Shown piece after piece: positions 1 to 4,620 of a stretch of 7,885 bases of DNA (within the stretch, counting starts at the first letter, position 1; each line of letters begins with the position of its first letter). The DNA is from Acidaminococcaceae bacterium. Its GTDB lineage: Bacteria > Bacillota > Negativicutes > Acidaminococcales > Acidaminococcaceae. A program made the translations under genes and the position numbers. A model generated the notes under the pieces. It did not search any database, was not told the origin of the DNA, and was given only the letters and a program-made list of their open reading frames with translations. Where the stretch lies: the NCBI GenBank assembly GCA_024405585.1, contig JAKSOM010000042.1, positions 1 to 7,885 on the forward strand, written 5' to 3'.

Positions 1-87
1 ACTTGGCTTGCTATAGTTCCGGTTTTTGGAACATGCCACCATCACTATTCGCTATTCGCTACACTCTATACGCTGGAGCGAAGCGAC

Positions 88-321
88 ATGTGGAGTGATG
101 TATTTTTATTTTCAGCGGCGGTGGAGATTGAACCTCAGCAAGATGCTGACAGTGCGGAATATAGGTTGACCCTTAACAGAGTTAGCCTCGAAGCGATGAA
201 GACAAGGTTGTTTCAGGATATTATGGTGGATATGTCGGTTTGCGAAATTGAGGGATGGAACAAATTGGAATACCTTAGGGAATTGAGAGACATGCTGGAT
301 GGAATTTTGAAGGGCAAGTAA
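88..321 (+). CDS. Small hypothetical phage protein upstream of the terminase remnant
   Basis: This 77-residue protein is not one I recognise. It is soluble, with no signal peptide or membrane segment. The C-terminal half is acidic, probably helical, and ends in a charged stretch (EYLRELRDMLDGILKGK). A GGAG at 75-78 lies 9 bases before the ATG. The reading frame is open all the way to the left edge of the window, so a longer protein starting upstream cannot be excluded, although the upstream codons look like non-coding sequence (tandem attcgct at 47-60). It ends 10 bases before the next start, so the two are probably co-transcribed. Its place directly before a large-terminase start is where a small terminase or a small packaging-region protein is usual, but nothing in it shows a small-terminase helix-turn-helix. 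Function unknown. Confidence 0.6.
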   Translation: MWSDVFLFSAAVEIEPQQDADSAEYRLTLNRVSLEAMKTRLFQDIMVDMSVCEIEGWNKLEYLRELRDMLDGILKGK

Positions 322-331
322 TTGGAGTTTT

Positions 332-679
332 ATGACAGTTGATGACAATCCGATTTTGGATTATTGGGAAGAAATAAAACTGGGGCTGCCGGTTTCAAAG
401 AAGGTCAAAAAGCAGGTGCAGAAGCTGGTGATGGCTCCTGCGGATGGTGCGGTGGCCCGTATCTTCGGGGTGCCGGTGAAGGTTGAAAGTGCGGTGGCGG
501 ATGACGCAGTCCTCTTCGGCAATATGGGCAAAGGGTACGCCGCCAATGTGAATGAGGAAGTCAGCATGACCGTTGAGGACCATGTTTCGGCACGCAACAC
601 GGACTATGGCGGATATGCCATTTTGGACGGCGGCGTGCTGAACACCAAGGCCTTTGCATATGTAAAAAAATCCAGCTGA
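332..679 (+). CDS. Chimeric remnant: large terminase N-terminus fused to major capsid protein C-terminus
   Basis: This 115-residue frame looks like two genes joined. Residues ~5-33 (NPILDYWEEIK, then KKVKKQVQKLV) resemble the extreme N-terminus of Terminase_1-type large subunits, which begin NP-hydrophobic-xx-YW followed by KKV..VY.KLV. From about residue 34 (position ~431) the sequence reads as the C-terminal end of an HK97-fold major capsid protein: FGVPVKV, then LFGNMGKGY, then ARNTDYGGYAILDGGVLNTKAFAYV, the usual P-loop/A-domain ending. A normal terminase is over 500 residues and a capsid protein about 300-400, so neither is functional here: there are no Walker motifs and no capsid E-loop. 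GGAG at 324-327 precedes the ATG. The capsid-like part is more certain than the terminase part. Either a genomic deletion or a mis-assembly could have made the junction. The frame ends at TGA 677-679 just after a frameshift site. Confidence 0.68.
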   Translation: MTVDDNPILDYWEEIKLGLPVSKKVKKQVQKLVMAPADGAVARIFGVPVKVESAVADDAVLFGNMGKGYAANVNEEVSMTVEDHVSARNTDYGGYAILDGGVLNTKAFAYVKKSS

Positions 680-741
680 GCGTGAGCCCTGAAACAGCCA
701 CATTCGACAAGGCGGCAGTAGCGGATGTGGTGTTCACGCTC
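664..741 (+). promoter_or_regulatory. Probable programmed -1 ribosomal frameshift signal at the capsid C-terminus
   Basis: A slippery heptamer A AAA AAA occupies 664-670, correctly phased so that the 0-frame codons are AAA AAA (665-670). Seven bases later a stem starts: 678-687 pairs with 732-741 (10 pairs, one G-T). A second stem stacks inside it: 697-706 with 722-731 (G-T pairs at both the 697/731 and 704/724 positions). The 0-frame stop TGA at 677-679 lies at the edge of the stem. Slippage by -1 bypasses it and continues as K-K-I-Q-L-S-V-S-P into the Ig-like domain. Spacer length and stem size match known -1 sites. An AAGG at 647-650 could act as a stimulatory internal Shine-Dalgarno. RNA polymerase slippage on the A7 run, adding one A, would give the same fusion. 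Confidence 0.75.
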
Positions 742-1005
742 GAAGCCGACAGTCCACTGGTTAAGGTGATGAACGGTTCCTCCAAGGTCAATGCGGACAA
801 TTACACTTATGATGCCGCAAATGAGACCATGACCTTGAAGAAGGAATATTTGGCCACTTTGACCAACGGGGATAAGACGTTCAAATTCTGCTTTGGCGAT
901 GACGAATATTTGAGCGTCACTGTGACTGTAACCGGGGAAACACCGGCGGAGGACCCTGGGGAGGACCCTGGGGAAGACCCTGGGGAAGACCCTGGGGAGG
1001 GGTGA
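670..1005 (+). CDS. X2/Ig-like C-terminal extension of the capsid protein, expressed by -1 frameshift
   Basis: This region encodes a ~90-residue Ig-like domain of the CBM_X2 type: SPETATFDKA at the start, NYTYD in the middle, LKKEYLATLTNG near the end, then alternating beta-strand residues. It closes with an acidic EDPG repeat tail. Such domains are common surface decorations on phage capsid and tail proteins and are thought to bind weakly to carbohydrates or cell surfaces. The only possible independent start, GTG at 682, has no ribosome binding site. The frame joins the capsid frame without a stop through the A7 site at 664-670, so I read it as the end of a 224-residue frameshift product of the gene starting at 332 (113 residues in frame 0, 111 in frame -1). 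In an intact phage this would decorate a minority of capsid subunits. Confidence 0.75.
   Translation: MQLSVSPETATFDKAAVADVVFTLEADSPLVKVMNGSSKVNADNYTYDAANETMTLKKEYLATLTNGDKTFKFCFGDDEYLSVTVTVTGETPAEDPGEDPGEDPGEDPGEG
949..996 (+). repeat. Four tandem 12-bp repeats encoding EDPG
   Basis: Four in-phase copies of gaRgaccctggg (949-960, 961-972, 973-984, 985-996) encode (EDPG)4, followed by E-G-stop. Copies 1-2 use gag and copies 3-4 use gaa for Glu. This is a flexible acidic tail at the extreme C-terminus of the capsid Ig extension. The last unit also supplies the GGGGAGGGG that serves as ribosome binding site for the next gene. Confidence 0.9.
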
Positions 1006-1010
1006 TTTAG

Positions 1011-1343
1011 ATGGCGGCGTTGACAGTGGCGGATGCAAAGGCATATTTGCGGGTGACCGGCTCTGACGATGACGGGATTTTTGGGGGCTTGATTGAGTCC
1101 TCCAAAATTCAGCTTATTGTCCAAACCGGCAAACACAGTGCCGGAAATCTGCCCATAGAGGAAAACGAACTATTCAAGACCGCCCAAAAACAGATGGTGG
1201 GCCAGGCCTACAGCAATAGGGAGGGCGTGGTAAACGGAGCGGTGGCGGATTTGCCCCACTCCGTAAACATCATTATCGAAGTAATCAAAAACACGGACGC
1301 ATTTTCCGTGGAGGAGGTTGCGGATGCCCCGGACATTGAATGA
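1011..1343 (+). CDS. Head-tail connector protein, HK97 gp6-like
   Basis: The 110-residue protein begins with LTVADAKAYLRVTGSDDDG.F..LIESSK, the classic opening of the HK97 gp6/Phage_connect_1 family. In that family a short motif LxxxKxYLRVDxxDDD leads into long helices. The family forms the ring under the portal that links the capsid vertex to the head closure protein. The length is normal (about 90-115). A GGAGGGG at 996-1002 precedes the ATG by 8 bases, and the Ig-like frame stops at 1005, so translation could be coupled. The order capsid, gp6-like, gp7-like is standard. The gene appears intact, although the capsid and portal it would contact are missing from this window. Confidence 0.82.
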   Translation: MAALTVADAKAYLRVTGSDDDGIFGGLIESSKIQLIVQTGKHSAGNLPIEENELFKTAQKQMVGQAYSNREGVVNGAVADLPHSVNIIIEVIKNTDAFSVEEVADAPDIE

Positions 1344-1686
1344 TTTGAGTTCCAAGATGAACACAAAAGTTGCTCTGTATAAACCGGATGCACTGGCACG
1401 GGATGAGCTGGGCGGAGTGTGTCCGAGAAGTTACAGCCAACAGGGCAGCATTTGGGCACAAAGGCGGGACAAAACATCCACTTTCCGTCAGGTTATCGGG
1501 GACTATGTGACCGTCAACACCTGTTATTTTGTCGCCTGGGACTTTCGGAGCACTTATCCGATAGCCCAGGATTGGCAATTAGAGGTGAATGGCCAACGGT
1601 ATATTATCAACAGTATCACCATCATTGATGACGTGTTGCCGCATAGAATAGAGATTGAGGCCACGGCTTTGGGAGGTGTTGCATAA
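1324..1686 (+). CDS. Head closure protein, HK97 gp7 / SPP1 gp16-like (Phage_H_T_join)
   Basis: This 120-residue protein has the pattern of head-tail adaptor/stopper proteins: basic N-terminus (MPRTLNDL), then Y..D....DELGG, Q.GSIWAQRR, and a beta-rich C-terminal half with D...FRSTYPI..DW.LEVNGQRYIINSI. The VNGQRY-I.SI strand pair is typical of the Phage_H_T_join family. It would close the connector channel and form the interface for the tail terminator. I chose ATG 1324 over TTG 1318 because GGAGG at 1312-1316 sits 7 bases ahead of it. It overlaps the previous gene by 20 bases. Its stop TAA (1684-1686) shares one base with the next start. Confidence 0.8.
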   Translation: MPRTLNDLSSKMNTKVALYKPDALARDELGGVCPRSYSQQGSIWAQRRDKTSTFRQVIGDYVTVNTCYFVAWDFRSTYPIAQDWQLEVNGQRYIINSITIIDDVLPHRIEIEATALGGVA

Positions 1687-2153
1687 TGGTTTTCAAGATA
1701 CCGTTGATTCCCTTCCAGTCGGAACTTTACAAGTTGTTGTCTGACGTGGAAGATGGGGTGAAGTTTCCTGTTTTTGACAGTGGCTTGTCGCTGGACGAGA
1801 TTCTGCCGCAGCTGAAGGAAATGTCTGAAATAGAGTTCGCCACGGTGGCGGATGTGTCCTGCAGCCAAAGCAGTGCCAAGGTGGATGCCGTCCGGTGGTC
1901 TGTGAGTGTGAGGATTGAACTTTTTAGCACCTACAAAGGCCGGAAGCGGGTGGCGGAAATGATGGACACCATCGGCACTGTAACTACCAAATTCCAAAGG
2001 GCGTTTGGGGCCAATATGGCAGCCAAGGGCTATGATTTGGTGGAGATGAGCATTGGGGAGAGTACTATTGGCACGCCGGTGACGGCGGGCGGAGTGACCT
2101 GGCAGAACGGGTTTATTTCGCTGAATTATCTGTTGGCACAGATTGAAGTTTAG
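1686..2153 (+). CDS. Tail terminator / tail completion protein (DUF3168-like)
   Basis: The 155-residue protein shows an N-terminal helix (SELYKLLSDV), a V-F variable stretch, and a central core where strand residues alternate (RWSVSVRIELFSTYKGRKRVAEMMDTI), followed by a helix and a final strand at the C-terminus. WSVSVRIE-F-T--G with a following helix is the usual signature of tail terminators of the gp17/lambda gpU/DUF3168 group, which cap the polymerised tail tube and dock it to the head. Its position between the head closure gene and the tail tube gene is the canonical one. GGAGG at 1672-1676 lies 9 bases before the ATG, and the start overlaps the previous stop (TAATG). Assignment rests on position and length as much as on sequence. 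Confidence 0.68.
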   Translation: MVFKIPLIPFQSELYKLLSDVEDGVKFPVFDSGLSLDEILPQLKEMSEIEFATVADVSCSQSSAKVDAVRWSVSVRIELFSTYKGRKRVAEMMDTIGTVTTKFQRAFGANMAAKGYDLVEMSIGESTIGTPVTAGGVTWQNGFISLNYLLAQIEV

Positions 2154-2165
2154 GAGGAAAAAGAA

Positions 2166-2918
2166 ATGAGTTATACTGCGAACGATTATCCGGAGTATTC
2201 CGGTTCCAGTGCGGTAGCCGGTAAAAAGTATCTTTTGTATGTGAAGCACAATAATATTTGGAACCTGATTGGCGGCACACGTGATACCGGATTGGCCAGA
2301 ACTTTTGAAAGCATTGACGCATCCACAAAAGACGAGGACGGATGGGGAGCGGCCATCCCCGGCTTGCAAAAATGGTCCGGCACAGTATCCCTTGTGGTGA
2401 AGAGCACTAACCATGGTGACGAGATCATCAGGGCCTGGATGAACGACGAAGAGTTGAGGACTGAAAGGCCGGCTCTGCTGTTTGCTTTTGTCAACACCGT
2501 CGACAAAAGCTACAGTGAAGGGTTCGGAACCGTTACCAGTTATGAGACCACGGGCAACAATGGCGATGTGATGACCAAGAGCATCTCCATTGAGGGTGCG
2601 GGGACGTTGACGGAAAAAAGCAATTTTGCTCCGGGCAACAGCATTTCTCCGGCAACTGCGACCTTTGATAAGGCGGATCCTGAAGATTTGGCCTTTACCA
2701 TTACGTCCACGGCAACATCTTATGATGTGGAGAGCGTGAAGAACGGAGAGGAGGTGCTGGCGGTCAGCACTGATTACACCTATTCCAGCGGCACTTTAAC
2801 CATTAAGGAGGAATATTTGGCGGATTTGCCCAATGGCATCGTCAACCTGGCTATCGGCATGAGTGCCGGCAATAATTTGAAGGCCAAGGTTACGGTTAGC
2901 GGCACGGCCAGTGCCTGA
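2166..2918 (+). CDS. Major tail tube protein with a C-terminal X2/Ig-like domain
   Basis: The protein is 250 residues. Residues 1 to about 157 form a tail tube fold: an N-terminal arm, KYLLYVK, a glycine-rich turn (IGGTRDTGLARTFESIDAS), then KWSGTVSLVVKS and a strand ending SISIEGAGTLT. GTRDT..........ID.STKD is typical of TP901-1-type tube proteins. Residues ~158-250 are an Ig-like domain homologous to the one after the capsid gene: SPATATFDKA, DYTYSSGTL, IKEEYLADLPNG, KVTVSG. Unlike the capsid copy, this one is in frame, so every tube subunit should carry it. An AGGAGG at 2152-2157 lies 8 bases before the ATG, the strongest ribosome binding site in the window, as expected for the most abundant tail protein. 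A hairpin follows 12 bases after the stop. Confidence 0.85.
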   Translation: MSYTANDYPEYSGSSAVAGKKYLLYVKHNNIWNLIGGTRDTGLARTFESIDASTKDEDGWGAAIPGLQKWSGTVSLVVKSTNHGDEIIRAWMNDEELRTERPALLFAFVNTVDKSYSEGFGTVTSYETTGNNGDVMTKSISIEGAGTLTEKSNFAPGNSISPATATFDKADPEDLAFTITSTATSYDVESVKNGEEVLAVSTDYTYSSGTLTIKEEYLADLPNGIVNLAIGMSAGNNLKAKVTVSGTASA

Positions 2919-2930
2919 GACAGATTTTTA

Positions 2931-2969
2931 GCACAAAAAAGGATGGCTTCGGCCATCCTCTATTTGTGC
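2931..2969 (+). terminator. Hairpin with TTCG tetraloop after the tail tube gene
   Basis: An 8-bp perfect stem (2940-2947 with 2952-2959) closes on a TTCG tetraloop, nested inside a 7-bp outer stem (2931-2937 gcacaaa with 2963-2969 tttgtgc). On the + strand only a short T run follows (ctatttg), so termination would be partial at best. Read on the - strand, the inner stem is followed by six Ts, so that strand would terminate better. Likely roles are reducing read-through from the abundant tube gene into the chaperones, or protecting the 3' end of the tube message. Confidence 0.6.
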
Positions 2970-2983
2970 ATTTGGAGGGAAAA

Positions 2984-3340
2984 ATGAGCGTATTGGATAA
3001 ATCTGAAAAAATCGTCGTAGACGGCAAGGACTACGAGCTGAAATATACTATCAAAACAGTGCCCCAGTTTGAGCGGCAACTGACGGGACATAGCTTGATG
3101 GCTATGTGCAGTGCCGCTGCATCCGGGGGGCTGACGGTGGAAGACACAATCACCATGCTGAAATGGGGGCTGGTTGGCGGCGGTTGCTTTGACAAAGAGC
3201 AGTTTGATGATTTTTTGGACAAAGCCATTGAGGATAATGGGCTGAACGGCTTGCAGGAGAGCATTATCAATGCATTGACAAAATCCGGGTTGGTAAAAAC
3301 AAGAAAAAACATAGTGGCACCGGAAACGGTGTTGAAGTAA
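2984..3340 (+). CDS. Tail assembly chaperone, lambda gpG-like
   Basis: The 118-residue protein starts with KIVVDGKDYELKYTIKTVPQFE, a beta-hairpin-like opening common in small tail assembly chaperones, followed by a helical region (EDTITMLKWGLVGGG...FDDFLDKAIEDNG). In siphophages this protein coats the tape measure protein and recruits tube subunits during tail polymerisation. Position between tube and tape measure genes fits. I use ATG 2984, with GGAGGG at 2974-2979 just upstream, rather than GTG 2966, which lies inside the preceding hairpin. Near its 3' end the frame contains a correctly phased A AAA AAC site (3304-3310), which diverts a fraction of ribosomes into the overlapping T-like frame. 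Confidence 0.78.
   Translation: MSVLDKSEKIVVDGKDYELKYTIKTVPQFERQLTGHSLMAMCSAAASGGLTVEDTITMLKWGLVGGGCFDKEQFDDFLDKAIEDNGLNGLQESIINALTKSGLVKTRKNIVAPETVLK
3304..3333 (+). promoter_or_regulatory. Programmed -1 frameshift signal in the gpG/gpGT chaperone gene
   Basis: The heptamer A AAA AAC at 3304-3310 is phased to the gpG-like frame (AAA 3305-3307, AAC 3308-3310). A hairpin begins about 7 bases downstream: 3318-3322 with 3327-3331, closed by a GAAA tetraloop and extendable by G-T pairs at 3317/3332 and 3316/3333. Slippage gives K-N-H-S-G-T-G and runs on into the T-like frame without a stop. A competing stem (3314-3318 with 3346-3350) is also possible. Confidence 0.85.
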
Positions 3341-3633
3341 AGACGGCCACCGAACTGGTGGAAACCCTGATACCTTTATGCTACGGCCGGCTGCACCTGA
3401 CCACGGAAGAGATGGAGAATTTGTGTGTGTGCGAGGTGGAGGCCATGCTGGAAGGGTGGAAGGTGAGGTACAAGGATCTGCAGATGCTGTTTGCGGCCTA
3501 TTGTGCTATGCCGGTCATCAATGCTTTTTCCAAAACCCCGGTAAAGTTGGAGGATTTGGTGAAGGATGAAAAGAACCCGGATGATTTGAGCGGTTTGACG
3601 GATGATGAATTGGCGGAACTTGCGGAGGAGTAG
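3310..3633 (+). CDS. T-domain of the gpGT frameshift product (tail assembly chaperone)
   Basis: This is the -1 frame extension of the chaperone gene starting at 2984. The full gpGT-like product would be 216 residues (109 from the G frame, 107 from here). The T part is helical and acidic toward its end (KNPDDLSGLTDDELAELAEE), with Y..LHLTTEEMENL and W..RYKDLQMLFAAYCAMPVINAF in the middle. The T domain is known in lambda-like tails to bind tube subunits and bring them to the gpG-coated tape measure. The only candidate for independent initiation, GTG 3358, has no ribosome binding site, which supports expression by frameshift. The frame stops 2 bases before the next start codon, and its last codons carry that gene's ribosome binding site. 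Confidence 0.8.
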   Translation, partial: HSGTGNGVEVKTATELVETLIPLCYGRLHLTTEEMENLCVCEVEAMLEGWKVRYKDLQMLFAAYCAMPVINAFSKTPVKLEDLVKDEKNPDDLSGLTDDELAELAEE

Positions 3634-3635
3634 CT

Positions 3636-4076
3636 ATGGCCAAAAGGAAAATGAAGATTGACCTGAACCAAATAGACAACTTCGCCTATGCACTGCAGAC
3701 CATGAAAGCGGAGGTGCTGCAAAGGGTGCGGATGGTGGCGGAGAAATGGGCGGAGGGCACCAAGTCCAAATATGACTCCATCAGCGGGCATGTGGAGATT
3801 CAAGGCAGGCGCAGTTTTTGGAGCGTCAACAAATCCACATACCAGGAGCAGGGGCTATATGTTTCCGTTGGCCATGCCAATTACATAGCCCGTTTCCTTG
3901 AAGTGGGAACCAAGGCCCATGAGATTGTTCACAGGCAGGGTAGGGGTTATGCGGTGGCCAAAGTCAGAGGAATTAAAGGTAACAAGGCACTGTCAAAGGC
4001 ATTCGCAGGGAGGCGGGAGGCCCTGGCCTTGGAGATTGAGGCGGCCATCAACAAGATGCTGACGGAGGCAAATTAA
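3636..4076 (+). CDS. HK97 gp10-like putative tail component / neck protein
   Basis: The 146-residue protein matches the HK97 gp10 family pattern: a helical basic N-terminus, then a beta-region ending Y...LEVGTKAHEI followed by a basic stretch with G.KG...L.KAF and a terminal amphipathic helix (ALALEIEAAINKML). The E-x-GT-K/S motif before a loop and a terminal helix is the family hallmark. GGAGGAG at 3624-3630 precedes the ATG. In most HK97-type phages this gene sits between head closure and tail terminator; here it comes after the chaperones and next to the tape measure gene. The stop codon TAA (4074-4076) overlaps the T-tract of the minus-strand terminator that follows, so the two transcription units are convergent. 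Confidence 0.72.
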   Translation: MAKRKMKIDLNQIDNFAYALQTMKAEVLQRVRMVAEKWAEGTKSKYDSISGHVEIQGRRSFWSVNKSTYQEQGLYVSVGHANYIARFLEVGTKAHEIVHRQGRGYAVAKVRGIKGNKALSKAFAGRREALALEIEAAINKMLTEAN

Positions 4077-4094
4077 AAACCGCCCCGGGGGCGG
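4075..4094 (-). terminator. Rho-independent terminator of the minus-strand unit
   Basis: Read on the - strand, a GC-only 6-bp stem (4094-4089 with 4085-4080) with a 3-base loop is followed at once by TTTTT (4079-4075). It lies 25 bases beyond the stop codon of the 39-residue minus-strand gene. On the + strand the same hairpin is not followed by Ts, so late + strand transcription should pass through into the tape measure gene. Confidence 0.8.
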
Positions 4095-4119
4095 AGCGGT
4101 AGAGGGTTTGAAAATGAAC

Positions 4120-4239
4120 TTATTGCAAAGCTTTGTACATTAGATAAACGCCAATAGGAGGGCAAATAAGGGTTATTATGTAGATAGCTATGAAGTTGTA
4201 GTACCACGGCCTGCCGTTAGGCATTTTCCAATCCATCAT
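4120..4239 (-). CDS. 39-residue predicted membrane peptide, moron-like
   Basis: This short minus-strand gene lies between the gp10-like and tape measure genes. The product has a polar N-terminus with two Trp and two basic residues (MMDWKMPNGRPWYYN), one hydrophobic segment at about residues 16-35 (FIAIYIITLICPPIGVYLMY), and the short tail KALQ. The PP-hydrophobic-G-hydrophobic-Y-L motif is seen in small bacterial membrane proteins, but I cannot assign a family. GGAGG (4250-4246) lies 6 bases before the ATG at 4239; the next codon is also ATG. A consensus promoter lies upstream and an intrinsic terminator downstream, so it has its own compact unit opposite to the late genes. By analogy with phage morons, expression from the prophage and a role in superinfection exclusion or host membrane alteration are plausible; this is inference. 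Confidence 0.72.
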   Translation of the reverse strand: MMDWKMPNGRPWYYNFIAIYIITLICPPIGVYLMYKALQ

Positions 4240-4260
4240 GATGCACCTCCATTTTTCGCA

Positions 4261-4620
4261 CATCTATATTATATTGATACACATTAAAATGTCAAGGAGA
4301 TTTAAGAAAATGGGAACAAAATTTTCACTTGAATTAAATTGTGAAAACTTAATAGACGGGATAGATAAATCCGCCGGGAAATTTGAGGAATTTTCTAAAA
4401 AAGCGAAAGGGTCGATTGATGCAATAGAAAAGAATGCGTCTCAAATGAGCCAAAATCAACGTAGAGTGTATGAGAGTTTGAAAAAATCTTTCGAAAAACA
4501 TCAAACAGAATTATTAAATACAGCTAAAAGATACGAAGAACTAAGAGCCAAACAGAAACAAAATATTCAACTAACCGAGGATGAAACCTTTGAGTTAGTG
4601 GAACTATCAGGGAAATTTAA
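4261..4620. other. AT-rich mosaic patch
   Basis: Counting by eye, each 60-base line from 4261 to 4620 has about 25-35% G+C, while the next line (4621-4680) is about 53% and the flanking tail genes are near 45-50%. The switch falls inside the tape measure frame, at about codon 104. With the partly AT-rich minus-strand gene (4141-4200 is about 35%), this looks like a segment of different ancestry that joined the tail module by recombination. Confidence 0.65.
4268..4295 (-). promoter_or_regulatory. Consensus sigma-70-type promoter for the minus-strand gene
   Basis: On the - strand a perfect -35 TTGACA (4295-4290) is separated by 16 bases from a perfect -10 TATAAT (4273-4268). Transcription would start near 4261, giving a leader of about 21 bases before the ATG at 4239. 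A 12-base palindrome acatt-aa-aatgt (4281-4292) overlaps the -35 box and could be an operator. The -35 box also overlaps the AAGGAG ribosome binding site of the tape measure gene on the other strand. Confidence 0.8.

Noticed and set aside
682..1005. Ig-like domain as an independent gene starting at GTG 682
   Set aside because: No Shine-Dalgarno precedes the GTG, and the frame connects to the capsid frame through a correctly phased slippery site, so frameshift expression explains it better.
1318..1323. TTG 1318 as start of the head closure gene
   Set aside because: It directly abuts the GGAGG and leaves no spacing, whereas ATG 1324 is correctly spaced.
1554..2414. Long minus-strand open frame (286 codons) over the tail terminator and tube genes
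   Set aside because: It lies antisense to two well-supported genes, has a His/Arg-rich shadow composition, no ribosome binding site and no recognisable domain.
3294..3300. T AAA AAC as the chaperone slippery site
   Set aside because: It is a good heptamer but out of phase with the gpG-like frame; the in-phase one is at 3304-3310.
3358..3633. T-like frame as an independent gene starting at GTG 3358
   Set aside because: No ribosome binding site is present, and the A AAA AAC signal upstream gives a continuous fusion with the chaperone frame.
4080..4094. GC hairpin as a + strand terminator after the gp10-like gene
   Set aside because: On the + strand it is followed by agcggtag, not by Ts; the T-tract exists only on the - strand.
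4238..4309. Tape measure start at ATG 4238
   Set aside because: The extra 24 residues are Ile/His-rich and overlap the minus-strand start region, and there is no + strand ribosome binding site; ATG 4310 has AAGGAG upstream.
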